A DNA stretch of 35,248 bases from Thermoanaerobacter sp049701115 (GCF_049701115.1 NZ_JBNATX010000022.1:1-35248); one strand, 5' to 3'. Numbered from the stretch's first letter, positions 8,868-16,377 are shown. Notes: a model not told the origin generated them from the letters alone. Translations and numbers: made by a program.

Positions 8868-9589
8868 TAAACTTGAGCACAAATGACAACCTGACAAACG
8901 CTTATGAAATCGCAAGGTATATAAAAGAAGCAAAAAAATCAACCCCCGTAAAGGCATATGTGCAGGGAAACATCCATGCAGAAGAAACGGAAGAATTAAA
9001 AATATTTGGTTGCGAAGAATTTAAAATACTCATTGGAGAACTAGAAATTATAGAAAAAATCATAGAACAAAACAAGGATAGGATAAAATATTACCATTTA
9101 GAATACGATAGAAGAAACTCAGCAATACCACTTCTTGACATAACCCATTTAGATGCAAGGATAGAACCAGGAGCAATAATAAGGGACAAGGTCAAGATAG
9201 GCAAAAACGCTGTTATAATGATGGGAGCAGTTATAAATATCGGAGCAGAAATTGGCGAAAACTCCATGATAGATATGAACGCTGTAATAGGCGCAAGGGG
9301 CATTATAGGAAAAAACGTCCACGTCGGTGCAGGAGCCGTTATAGCAGGAGTCTTAGAACCTCCAAGTAGTGTACCTGTTGTAATTGAAGATAATGTAATG
9401 ATTGGGGCAAACGCTGTGATACTGGAGGGCGTAAGAGTGGGTCAAGGAGCCGTCGTTGCAGCAGGCTCGGTAGTAATTGAAGATGTACCCCCTAACACAG
9501 TAGTGGCGGGTGTTCCTGCAAAAATAGTCAAAGTAGTCGATGAAAAGACCAAAGAAAAAACTAAATTAATGGAAGATTTGAGAGGTTAA
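8864..9589 (+). CDS. dapH: Tetrahydrodipicolinate N-acetyltransferase
   Basis: Acetylates tetrahydrodipicolinate with acetyl-CoA; presence of this gene commits the organism to the acetylase branch of DAP synthesis. The 241-aa product has a DapH-type N-domain (STPVKAYVQGN near residue 30) and a left-handed beta-helix of hexapeptide repeats from about 105 to 220 (for example IGKNAV, IGENSM, IGKNVH, IGANAV). The ATG at 8864 overlaps the dapB stop in ATGA, but the purine-rich AAAGAAAGG lies directly against it. The TTG at 8873, nine bases on, would be better spaced and gives a start MSTNDNL. I cannot decide between them. A strong terminator follows, ending the operon. Confidence 0.95.
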   Translation: MINLSTNDNLTNAYEIARYIKEAKKSTPVKAYVQGNIHAEETEELKIFGCEEFKILIGELEIIEKIIEQNKDRIKYYHLEYDRRNSAIPLLDITHLDARIEPGAIIRDKVKIGKNAVIMMGAVINIGAEIGENSMIDMNAVIGARGIIGKNVHVGAGAVIAGVLEPPSSVPVVIEDNVMIGANAVILEGVRVGQGAVVAAGSVVIEDVPPNTVVAGVPAKIVKVVDEKTKEKTKLMEDLRG

Positions 9590-9593
9590 AACA

Positions 9594-9622
9594 AAAACAC
9601 CCGAGCCTTCGGGTGTTTTATT
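9594..9622. terminator. Two-way terminator between dapH and the convergent SSB-like gene
   Basis: An 11-bp perfect stem AAAACACCCGA / TCGGGTGTTTT with a 4-nt loop, flanked by T-rich sequence on both strands. It can serve the dap operon (+) and the SSB-like gene (-). Confidence 0.9.
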
Positions 9623-9625
9623 CTA

Positions 9626-10276
9626 TCATTCTGTTTTTTGCAATTCCTTTTCTACTATCTCCATACGAGTTATAGATACTTCATAAGCAATTTTTGTTAC
9701 TACTTCATCTCCCAATTTTTTTTGATATTCTCTACTCTGTACCCTCCCCCATAATCTTATTCGGTCTCCGACCTCTAGTTTTTCAGAAAATCTAGCATTT
9801 CTACCCCAAGCAATTACGGGTATGTAATCAGATTTATTATAAGGCCTGTTTACAGCTATCAACAAATCCGTTATTTCTCTGCCCAAAGGTGTAGTCCTGT
9901 AGACGGGTTTTTTACATATAAATCCGTCCAAAAAAATTTCATTAGGATTCTTTACAACTTCTTCTTCAGGAACAAAAGATATGTCACGAGCAAATACAGT
10001 GAGAATAAGTTTGTTTTTACCCTCTTCTGGAGATTTTCTGTTATATGACCTTAGCTGTCCTTCGATTCTTACTCTCATCCCAACTTCCAAATCCATTCCT
10101 TCAAATAGACGGTTGGATATGGTTATAGGAAGATAATCTTTTGTTTCGCTCAACCTTGGCACTTCTAAAATAAAATTAAAAAACTTTTCTCCGTAAAGTT
10201 CATGGCTAAACTCAAGGGGTGTAAAAACCTTTCCAACCAATGTAACAGTATTGTTCTCTAAAAAATTACCTGCCAT
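9626..10276 (-). CDS. Single-stranded DNA-binding-like protein with two OB folds
   Basis: A 216-aa product with two SSB-type OB folds in tandem. Fold 1 is about 8-105 (NTVTLVGKVF, then LPITISNRLF and GMRVRIEGQLRSY). Fold 2 is about 115-205 (NEIFLDGFICKKPVYRTTP, then DYIPVIAWGRNARF and GDRIRLWGRVQSRE). The second fold has the classical SSB order, with VIAWGRNA corresponding to the ITFWGKLA-like segment. There is no acidic C-terminal tail ending DDDLPF or similar, so it lacks the partner-docking tip of housekeeping SSB. It is probably an accessory SSB of clostridia rather than the main ssb. Its ATG follows GGGGAGAG, 50 nt after the Mur-like gene, so the two are likely co-transcribed. Confidence 0.75.
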   Translation of the reverse strand: MAGNFLENNTVTLVGKVFTPLEFSHELYGEKFFNFILEVPRLSETKDYLPITISNRLFEGMDLEVGMRVRIEGQLRSYNRKSPEEGKNKLILTVFARDISFVPEEEVVKNPNEIFLDGFICKKPVYRTTPLGREITDLLIAVNRPYNKSDYIPVIAWGRNARFSEKLEVGDRIRLWGRVQSREYQKKLGDEVVTKIAYEVSITRMEIVEKELQKTE

Positions 10277-10326
10277 CCGTTCACTCTCCCCTTCCCCTTA
10301 TGTGTCCTTTTAAAAATATATTAACC

Positions 10327-10854
10327 CTACACCCCGATTATGACAGGCGATTCAAAAAATTTTTCTCTTTCCTTAAACAAAGTCAACAATGTAACCGCAA
10401 ACAATGAGTTATATATATTATACTGTTCCGACGTTTTTATTTCAACAGGTATTTCCATAGGCTCAATTAACTGGCCTTTTAAATTGTTAAACGCTCTCTG
10501 CACACAGTAATTGAACCTATAACCCTGCTCCTCATAAACAATAGACGAAGCAGTAACTGTACACCTGGGGTTTAAACCCACCGTAATTAAAGTAAAATTG
10601 ATATCCATATCAAAAAGCAAATTTACATCTTTTACATCCCCATTAGCTATTATAACACTTGGAGAAAAATTATTGATATAATTTTTTAATGAATTCATAA
10701 GTTTCTTATCAAAAATATCATAAATCACCAGCACATCACAGTATAGGTTGTAATTTATCTCTTCCACTGAAATACCTAGATCACGAAAAAAAACTTCTAA
10801 AAACTCTTTTAAAGGAAGGGCACTTTTACTACCAAATACAAAAATCCTTTTCAC
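10327..10854 (-). CDS. Small Mur-ligase-like protein lacking the ATP P-loop
   Basis: A 175-aa product of no assigned function. It follows the layout of a Mur ligase central domain in reduced form. RIFVFGSKSALPLKEFLEVF stands where GTNGKTT would be but has no GKT/S. CDVLVIYDI occupies the place of the acidic metal strand. SVIIANGDVKDVNLL resembles the VvNaDD segment. LITVGLNPRCTVTASSI resembles the FGxNxxADVxAxNI strand, and QYNIYNSLFAVTLL resembles the FNxYNAlAA helix. These are resemblances I see by eye, not a profile hit. Without the P-loop Lys it should not make an aminoacyl ligase; a binding or regulatory role is possible. The start is GTG after AGGGGTGA. It lies between the SleB-type hydrolase and the SSB-like gene. 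Confidence 0.6.
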   Translation of the reverse strand: MKRIFVFGSKSALPLKEFLEVFFRDLGISVEEINYNLYCDVLVIYDIFDKKLMNSLKNYINNFSPSVIIANGDVKDVNLLFDMDINFTLITVGLNPRCTVTASSIVYEEQGYRFNYCVQRAFNNLKGQLIEPMEIPVEIKTSEQYNIYNSLFAVTLLTLFKEREKFFESPVIIGV

Positions 10855-10911
10855 GAAAATTCACCCCTTTTACGCTTCTATCCCTTATTTTCCTACAAAA
10901 TTGAATAATTT

Positions 10912-10947
10912 ATTAAAAAGCGAGATAGGAAATTACTCCTATCTCGC
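10912..10947 (-). terminator. Intrinsic terminator of the SleB-type hydrolase gene
   Basis: A perfect 11-bp stem GCGAGATAGGA / TCCTATCTCGC (10920-10930 and 10937-10947), followed on the minus strand by TTTTTAAT. The stop codon lies inside the stem. Confidence 0.88.
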
Positions 10948-11532
10948 AAACCAGTGATGTCCTATTACCGTGGTGACAGGCCTTGTCCATATCCACCATG
11001 AAGTAGAAGTCTCTGGATTAAAGAAATAAAGAGCTCCTCCGGTTGGATCCCAACCTGCTAAAGCAGCGTCAGCCGCTTTAAAAGCTTCCATGTCAGGTTC
11101 ATGGTTAAAAAATTCTCCATTTAACACTGATTCAAAGGCATATGGCTGATAAATAACTCCTGCTACCGTGTCAGGGAAAATCCCACTTCTCATTCTGTTT
11201 AGTATCACCGCTCCAACGGCTACTTTTCCTTCAAAACTTTCTCCTCTAGCCTCAGCGTATATCATCTTTGCTATTAAATATCTGTCCACCAAGTAATTAT
11301 AATAGGCGCTGTCATCTTTTATAGGAACTACAAGCTTTTCCCCTGGATATATTAAATTATCCCATTTATTATTTGCCTGCCTTACGCTGTCTAAATCGCT
11401 TCCATACCATGTTGCAATCAAATAGAGGGAATCTCCCCTTGATACCACGTGTACTTTCGTATAAGCATAAGCCTGAGAAACTACACCAAAGACCATTGCA
11501 AAGACAAGTATCAATGCCATGACCTTTTTCAT
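10939..11532 (-). CDS. Secreted LysM / SleB-CwlJ-type cell-wall hydrolase
   Basis: A 197-aa exported protein. A signal peptide spans 1-23 with cleavage after AYA, a single LysM peptidoglycan-binding motif covers about 27-72 (VVSRGDSLYLIATWYG to LIYPGEKLVVP), and a Hydrolase_2 domain of the SleB/CwlJ family covers about 88-197. IYAEARGESFEGKVAVGAVI holds the conserved acidic residue of that family. The C-terminus ends in the usual GHHWFA. Relatives act as spore-cortex lytic enzymes or as general wall hydrolases. A sigma-A-type promoter rather than an obvious sporulation promoter precedes it, so vegetative wall turnover is equally possible. ATG 11532 follows AAAGGAGG. Confidence 0.9.
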   Translation of the reverse strand: MKKVMALILVFAMVFGVVSQAYAYTKVHVVSRGDSLYLIATWYGSDLDSVRQANNKWDNLIYPGEKLVVPIKDDSAYYNYLVDRYLIAKMIYAEARGESFEGKVAVGAVILNRMRSGIFPDTVAGVIYQPYAFESVLNGEFFNHEPDMEAFKAADAALAGWDPTGGALYFFNPETSTSWWIWTRPVTTVIGHHWFAR

Positions 11533-11590
11533 ATCTTTTCCTCCTTTCTATTGTCGTTTTTCAACAACAGAGGAGTCAAACCCTTTTCCT

Positions 11591-11619
11591 ATTATATTAC
11601 CCTATCCTTACAAGCTCAA
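11591..11619 (-). promoter_or_regulatory. Probable sigma-A promoter of the SleB-type hydrolase
   Basis: On the minus strand, -35 TTGAGC (11614-11619), an exact 17-bp spacer and -10 TATAAT (11591-11596). The leader is about 55 nt. Confidence 0.6.
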
Positions 11620-11760
11620 CTTGCGTATATGGCCGTTATTCACTTTTATATCTCTTCTGTGCTTTTTATGATATATTATTGAGATATATTCTCAAATATA
11701 CTCCTGTATACTCTTTTATTCTTATATTCCATAAATGTAAAAATTTTACCTAAACCTTCA

Positions 11761-11790
11761 TTGACACCTTTTTAAAAAAAGTGCTATAAT
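11761..11790 (+). promoter_or_regulatory. Strong sigma-A promoter of the YibE/F gene
   Basis: A consensus -35 TTGACA (11761-11766), an 18-bp spacer and a consensus -10 TATAAT (11785-11790), about 40 nt before the start codon. Confidence 0.75.
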
Positions 11791-11837
11791 ATTTTCGTAA
11801 TTTATTTAAATTTATTCAAGAAAGCGGGGTCCAAAGC

Positions 11838-12962
11838 TTGATTAAAGCATTGAAGTACATATCGACTCTTCTTATGCTTATCTTACTACTAACTTCTACC
11901 GCCTATGCAAAACAAGATATGGACACAGCTATAGTATTAGAAGCAAGCCAGGTAAAAGAAAAAACTCAAGCATCTGAGGGAACACCTCTGGCATATCAAA
12001 CTGTAAAACTAAAAATAACTAGTGGAAAATACAAAGGTCAAGTTTTTACTATTGAGAATAATCTCACGGGAAACCTGGCTTTTGACATAATAGTGAAAAA
12101 AGGAGATAAGGTTTTCGTATATATAGAACCCCAAAAAGATGGTCATCTTGATGTCTTCATTTTAGATTACTACAGGCAGGATTACGTGCTTTACCTAACA
12201 CTGCTTTTTGCTGCATCTTTAATTTTAGTAGGGCGCCAAAAAGGTATAAAAGCTATAATAACTCTCGCATTCACATTTTTCATAATAATTAAAATATTAC
12301 TCCCTGCTATTCTTTTAGGATATAATCCTATACCTATAGCTGTCTTGGTTTCTATAGTAATTACCGTTCTTACTATGTTTATAATAGCAGGAATAAACAG
12401 TAAAAGCATTTCGGCTATAATAGGTACTACAAGCGGAGTTATACTAGCAGGCTTTATAGCTTACTTTATAGGGAGCAAAATCCGTCTTACCGGTCTTTCC
12501 AGTGATGAAGCTGCGATGCTCCTTTACATACCTCAACAGATAACTTTCGATTTTAAAAGCCTTTTGTTTGCAGGAATAATCTTAGGAGCCTTAGGAGCCG
12601 TAATGGACGTAGGAATATCTATAGCTTCTGCAGTTGAAGAAATAAGCAGAGCAAACGAAAATCTCACTACAGGGCAACTCTTTTCCGCAGGAATGAATGT
12701 TGGAAGAGACATAATGGGAACCATGGCAAGCACTTTAATTCTAGCTTATTCTGGAAGCGCAATTCCTCTCCTTCTCTTGTTTATGGCTTACCAAACTTCA
12801 TTGAAAGAGATAATAAATTTGGACATCATAGCCACAGAGATAGTTCGTTCACTGGCCGCAAGCACAGGATTGGTCGCTGCCATTCCTCTCACTGCTCTCG
12901 CTGCAGCAATTTTAGTAAAAAAAAGCAAAAAACAAAGTGAACATACTGTTGTCAGAAAATAA
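11838..12962 (+). CDS. YibE/F family membrane protein
   Basis: A 374-aa product. A signal-like helix (1-24, ending AYA) is followed by an extracytoplasmic beta-rich domain (about 25-115: AIVLEASQV, YKGQVFTIENNLTGN, KKGDKVFVYIEP). The YibE/F membrane domain with about seven helices follows (120-365), with the conserved GALGAVMDVGISIASAVEEI and MNVGRDIMGTMASTLILAY stretches. The biochemical role of the family is unknown. The start is TTG 11838 after AAAGCGGGG. The last 11 bp overlap tail to tail with the sigma-54 activator gene, and I see no terminator there, so the two transcripts probably run into each other. Confidence 0.9.
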   Translation: MIKALKYISTLLMLILLLTSTAYAKQDMDTAIVLEASQVKEKTQASEGTPLAYQTVKLKITSGKYKGQVFTIENNLTGNLAFDIIVKKGDKVFVYIEPQKDGHLDVFILDYYRQDYVLYLTLLFAASLILVGRQKGIKAIITLAFTFFIIIKILLPAILLGYNPIPIAVLVSIVITVLTMFIIAGINSKSISAIIGTTSGVILAGFIAYFIGSKIRLTGLSSDEAAMLLYIPQQITFDFKSLLFAGIILGALGAVMDVGISIASAVEEISRANENLTTGQLFSAGMNVGRDIMGTMASTLILAYSGSAIPLLLLFMAYQTSLKEIINLDIIATEIVRSLAASTGLVAAIPLTALAAAILVKKSKKQSEHTVVRK

Positions 12963-14268
12963 AAAGTTCAAAATTATCCAAAAACTCTTCTACTGTATTA
13001 AAGATTTTCTCTCTAATAGTTTTTTCTCCCATGCCTTTTTCTTTAAGTTCATGATACTTTGAAGCTATAAACTCATACAAGTCGTATCTATCAATACTTT
13101 TCTCCTCTAAGGGAGTTATGATAAAAAATTCATCAATTCTCCCTGTAAAGCTCTCTTTCTTTTGATATTTAGCAGGTAACAAATTCATATCCAATTTTAA
13201 AAACTTTCGGTTCATCTGAAAATTGATTAAAAACGCTTTAGAACACATAAGTTGCAAAAGAGATTTTAACTCTCCTATATTGCCTTCGTACTTAAAAGAA
13301 GAAAGTAAGTAGACGAGGTAGTAAGGAACAATAATTGGACTGCCTAATCTTTTTGATTCTTCTTTTATAAGATATAAAATTATTTTCAGTTTTTCTTCTA
13401 AAGGTCTTTCATCAAAGGAAGGAAGTTGAATTATAACAGGTATTCTTCTTATAAAGGTCTTCAATAGTATTGAATCTATTTTTTCTGTAGTAGCTGCAAT
13501 GATCATTATATTTGCTTTCCTTTCTTCAGTATCTCCCAACCTTTTGTAAATTCCCTTATCCATCAAATAAAAAAGCATTTCTTGTCCTTCTGGGGGCAAC
13601 CGATGGACCTCATCCAAAAATAGAATTCCATTATCTGCCTTTTCTACTAAACCTATCTTTTCATTATAGGCTCCAGTATAAGCACCTTTTACATGACCAA
13701 AAAGGTGAGAAAGAAGAAGCTGTGGATTATGGTAATAATCCGCACAGTTTAAAACCTCAAAGGCTCCTCTTAATCCCTTTCGCTGAGCAAATTTATACAT
13801 ACTTTCTGCCAAATACGTTTTTCCTGAACCAGCAGGACCGATAACAAGAGTATGCAACCCATGAGGAGGATATATCACTGCAGCTTTTGCCTGCTCTATT
13901 TGCTCCTTTAAACTTCCATCATATCCAACTATATTGCTAAAATCAGCTTCTTTAACATATGTTTCACTAATCCTCTCTAATTCATTTAGGCTAATTTCAT
14001 ATTGAACTTCTCTGCCAAAAGCACGAATAAAGGTCTCTCTTTCAACATAATAAACTGGCTTGGAAATTATTTTGATAACCTTTTCTTCCCTAACAAGCTC
14101 ATTTAAAATAGATGATACGTTAGCTCGCGCAATATCGAGAATTTCCCCTATCTCAGCTGTAGTAATGCCTCCAATCTTATGAAGAAAGAAATCTCTCAAA
14201 TTAAAATTTTTACTTTTTTCAATTACGAGTCGGTACACCCTATCTTTATTGCTCATACTTCTCACCAT
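12952..14268 (-). CDS. LevR-type sigma-54-dependent activator without its PTS regulatory domains
   Basis: A 438-aa product. An N-terminal winged helix (about 30-72: ITTAEIGEILDIARANVSSI, then VIKIISKPVYYVE) is followed by an AAA+ domain (about 112-350). Walker A GPAGSGKT is at 144-151, GAYTGA (195-200) is the GAFTGA loop that contacts sigma-54, Walker B ILFLDE is at 215-220, and Arg274/Arg275 are arginine-finger candidates. LevR relatives continue with PRD, EIIA-Man, EIIB and a second PRD to roughly 850-950 aa. This one ends about 50 residues into the segment that leads to PRD1. It has no stop-broken remnant, because the opposite-strand YibE/F gene occupies the site. ATG 14268 is used; ATG 14256 is an alternative. 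It lies divergent from a subtilase gene with a sigma-54 promoter. Confidence 0.88.
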   Translation of the reverse strand: MVRSMSNKDRVYRLVIEKSKNFNLRDFFLHKIGGITTAEIGEILDIARANVSSILNELVREEKVIKIISKPVYYVERETFIRAFGREVQYEISLNELERISETYVKEADFSNIVGYDGSLKEQIEQAKAAVIYPPHGLHTLVIGPAGSGKTYLAESMYKFAQRKGLRGAFEVLNCADYYHNPQLLLSHLFGHVKGAYTGAYNEKIGLVEKADNGILFLDEVHRLPPEGQEMLFYLMDKGIYKRLGDTEERKANIMIIAATTEKIDSILLKTFIRRIPVIIQLPSFDERPLEEKLKIILYLIKEESKRLGSPIIVPYYLVYLLSSFKYEGNIGELKSLLQLMCSKAFLINFQMNRKFLKLDMNLLPAKYQKKESFTGRIDEFFIITPLEEKSIDRYDLYEFIASKYHELKEKGMGEKTIREKIFNTVEEFLDNFELFIF

Positions 14269-14324
14269 TTTCTAGATATTCCTCTTTAATTATATTATTT
14301 AGATACAAACCGAGCTTTTCCTCC

Positions 14325-14377
14325 ATTATCATAAAAAGTTTTTTTCAACAAAATTCGTCAAAATTTTTATGGATAAT
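14325..14377. repeat. Inverted repeat, candidate enhancer for the sigma-54 activator
   Basis: ATTATCATAAAAA (14325-14337) and TTTTTATGGATAAT (14364-14377) are inverted copies differing by one inserted base, with a 26-nt gap. They end about 100 bp upstream of the -24 element, a usual distance for an upstream activator site. AT-rich chance pairing cannot be excluded. Confidence 0.4.
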
Positions 14378-14417
14378 AACAAATCAAAAAACACTAGAGT
14401 TAAATGTATAAAAATCT

Positions 14418-14434
14418 GTATATAAAAAATATAC
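14418..14434. repeat. 17-bp palindrome upstream of the sigma-54 promoter
   Basis: GTATATAAAAAATATAC is a pair of 6-bp arms around AAAAA, about 40 bp before the -24 element. It is a possible protein-binding site, but the base composition makes chance plausible. Confidence 0.35.
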
Positions 14435-14474
14435 AATTTGAAAATCTCCCTCAACTTTACCATATACAATAATA

Positions 14475-14490
14475 TGGCATAAAAATTGCT
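14475..14490 (+). promoter_or_regulatory. Sigma-54 (-24/-12) promoter of the subtilase gene
   Basis: TGGCAT (14475-14480), five A, then TTGCT (14486-14490). The invariant GG and GC are exactly 10 nt apart, and the match to TGGCAC-N5-TTGCW is lost only at the last base of the -24 box. Transcription would start near 14501. It is adjacent to and divergent from a gene for a sigma-54 activator. Confidence 0.72.
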
Positions 14491-14514
14491 TTTCTGTTTT
14501 ATAGAAATATTTTC

Positions 14515-14534
14515 GAGGAGGTGGGAAATTGTAA
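14515..14534 (+). other. Strong ribosome site with a TTG-TAA start-stop in the subtilase leader
   Basis: GAGGAGGTG (14515-14523) is followed at ideal spacing by TTG (14529) and at once by TAA (14532). The real subtilase ribosome site lies 64 nt further on. An ATT at 14528, in frame with the subtilase, could also be a rare start extending the protein by 22 residues. Nothing else explains this strong site. Confidence 0.4.
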
Positions 14535-14593
14535 ATAAAGATTTTTCAAAAATTAAAAAACAACTTTATCTCAATTTTAAGGAGGCATGTGAA

Positions 14594-16279
14594 ATGAAAA
14601 GAAGCTATCTAGTAAAATTTTTACTTTCACTAATATTGATTATAAGCTTAATTTCTCTGACCGACATAGCAACACAAGCCCAACCTAATCAAATAAACAC
14701 TGTCGTAGAACCTTCTTCTAAAATTTATCCAAACTTACCTCAAAAAACATCTATCCAGGATATTAATAAAAACAAAATTTTTGACAACTTAGAACAAAGA
14801 CTAATTAGTGCACCAGACAAAGAAGAATTTCCTGTAATAATAACTTTTAACAAACCCATAACCGACCAGGACCTTTTAAATATCACAAAAAACATCGGAG
14901 GATTTAATATAAAACACAAATATAAAATTATTCCTTCCATTGCCACCAATCTAACCAAAGGTCAAATCAATCTACTGTCCAAATTAGAAATAGTAAAGCA
15001 AATTGAGTATGATGAGCCTGTATACGCTACTTTAGATACCGCAACAAAGTGGTTTGGAATCACAAAAGCACGGAGTGATTTTGGAGTCACAGGGAAAAAT
15101 ATAACAATAGCAATTATTGACACAGGTATAGACGGAAATCACGTTGACCTCTCAGGTGGAAAAATAATAGGATGGAAAGACTTTATCAACAACAAAACTA
15201 CACCATACGACGACAATGGCCACGGAACTCACGTAGCAAGTATTGCTGCAGGCACAGGTGCTGGAAACAGTCTTTACAAAGGCGTTGCTCCTGATGCTTT
15301 GTTGGTAGGAATAAAAGTTTTAGATGCAAATGGAAGCGGCAGCATGAGCACTGTAACTGCAGGAATTGACTGGGCTGTTCAAAATAAAGATGTATACGGA
15401 ATCAAAGTTATAAATTTAAGCCTCGGCACTTCTACAAGTTCTGATGGAACTGACTCTACCTCATTAGCAGTGAATAGAGCAGTAGATAGCGGTATTGTAG
15501 TAGTTGTAGCAGCAGGAAACTCTGGCCCTGCAAAATACACCATAGGGTCCCCTGGTGCTGCGGAAAAAGCCATAACAGTCGCAGCAATGGCAGATGTAGG
15601 TGAACTTGGCTTTAACCTCGCAAGCTTTTCCAGCCGCGGTCCTACTGCTGACGGAAGAATAAAACCTGACATTGCTGCCCCAGGATATAATATAACTGCC
15701 GCAAAGGCGAATTCTGTAAATGGATATGTAACATACAGCGGTACAAGCATGGCAACACCTTTTGTAGCAGGAACTGTTGCTCTTATGCTTAACGCTAATC
15801 CAAATCTCACTCCAAATGATGCAAAAAATATAATAATGTCTACTGCAAAAAGCTGGGGACCTCCAAGCAAAAACGTTGACTATGGTGCAGGAAGATTGGA
15901 TGGCTATGAAGCTATAAGGGTAGCAGGTAATTTTAGAGGAAATAATATTGATGTACCAAATCATTATTATATTTCAGGTTATCTGCCCGGTTCTCGTTAC
16001 AGTGATATTTGGACTTTTAACGCAATAAATACAAGTTATCCAATCTCAATAACATTAATAATTCCTGACTGGGCAAATTACAATCCCGATTTTGATATAT
16101 ACCTCTATGATCCAAGCGGCACACTTATCAAAAGCTCTACAGGGACTCAAAGGCAAGAAACAATAACAATACTTCCTTCAAAAACTGGTACTTATTATAT
16201 CAAAGTTTATTCATATAGAGGTAGTGGCAATTATTTCTTTGATTTAAGCGCTGGAGGTAGTGAACCTGTAAAATATTAA
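14594..16279 (+). CDS. Secreted subtilisin-like serine protease (S8) with C-terminal PPC domain
   Basis: A 561-aa exported protease. A signal peptide spans about 1-30, an I9-type propeptide/chaperone about 75-145 (FPVIITFNKPITDQDLLN), and the S8 catalytic domain about 155-440. The triad is Asp176 (IAIIDTGID), His210 (NGHGTHVA) and Ser385 (SGTSMATP), with oxyanion Asn309 (AAGNSG). A bacterial pre-peptidase C-terminal beta-sandwich follows (about 455-550: DIWTFNA, FDIYLYDPSG, GTYYIKVYSYRGSGNYFFDLS). All catalytic residues are present. ATG 14594 has AAGGAGG 8 nt upstream. It has its own sigma-54-type promoter and terminator, so it is monocistronic. It probably digests external protein or processes surface proteins; a sporulation role cannot be excluded. 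Confidence 0.95.
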   Translation: MKRSYLVKFLLSLILIISLISLTDIATQAQPNQINTVVEPSSKIYPNLPQKTSIQDINKNKIFDNLEQRLISAPDKEEFPVIITFNKPITDQDLLNITKNIGGFNIKHKYKIIPSIATNLTKGQINLLSKLEIVKQIEYDEPVYATLDTATKWFGITKARSDFGVTGKNITIAIIDTGIDGNHVDLSGGKIIGWKDFINNKTTPYDDNGHGTHVASIAAGTGAGNSLYKGVAPDALLVGIKVLDANGSGSMSTVTAGIDWAVQNKDVYGIKVINLSLGTSTSSDGTDSTSLAVNRAVDSGIVVVVAAGNSGPAKYTIGSPGAAEKAITVAAMADVGELGFNLASFSSRGPTADGRIKPDIAAPGYNITAAKANSVNGYVTYSGTSMATPFVAGTVALMLNANPNLTPNDAKNIIMSTAKSWGPPSKNVDYGAGRLDGYEAIRVAGNFRGNNIDVPNHYYISGYLPGSRYSDIWTFNAINTSYPISITLIIPDWANYNPDFDIYLYDPSGTLIKSSTGTQRQETITILPSKTGTYYIKVYSYRGSGNYFFDLSAGGSEPVKY

Positions 16280-16297
16280 AAAACCAAAAACTTAGAT

Positions 16298-16332
16298 CTG
16301 CCAAGAGAAAATTTCCTCTTGGCAGTTTTTTA
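16298..16332 (+). terminator. Intrinsic terminator of the subtilase gene
   Basis: A perfect 10-bp stem CTGCCAAGAG / CTCTTGGCAG (16298-16307 and 16316-16325) with an 8-nt loop, followed by a run of six T. Confidence 0.92.
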
Positions 16333-16368
16333 TGCTTTTTTATGCTTTTAATAAATTTGTACGTATAG

Positions 16369-16377
16369 TGTTATAAT
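16369..16377 (+). promoter_or_regulatory. Possible extended -10 promoter of pdxS
   Basis: TGTTATAAT (16369-16377) is a perfect extended -10 element. No good -35 is seen 16-18 bp upstream. The leader would be about 70 nt and contains ACAATTGT (16401-16408), a small palindrome. A second -10-like TATTAT is at 16408. Confidence 0.4.

Larger units (their letters stand above)
11533..11837. other. Divergent intergenic region, hydrolase / YibE-F
   Basis: A 305-bp AT-rich gap holding two back-to-back promoters (11591-11619 minus, 11761-11790 plus). Between them is AT-rich sequence with scattered ATATTC/ATACTC words but no clear palindrome. A 77-codon plus-strand ORF here is not convincing. Confidence 0.7.
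14269..14593. other. Regulatory region between the sigma-54 activator and the subtilase
   Basis: A 325-bp, very AT-rich divergent region. It contains an inverted repeat (14325-14377), a 17-bp palindrome (14418-14434), a -24/-12 promoter (14475-14490) and a strong ribosome site followed by a start-stop pair (14515-14534). This layout is what a locally acting enhancer-dependent promoter would look like. A weaker sigma-A alternative (TTGAAA, 19 bp, TATACA) can also be drawn. Confidence 0.65.

Noticed and set aside
11449..11682. 77-codon plus-strand ORF between the wall hydrolase and YibE/F genes
   Set aside because: It partly overlaps the hydrolase gene antisense, spans its promoter and resembles no protein.
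15379..15964. Long minus-strand ORFs of 163 and 166 codons inside the subtilase gene
   Set aside because: They are antisense to the catalytic domain; the plus frame carries all catalytic motifs and the antisense frames lack ribosome sites.
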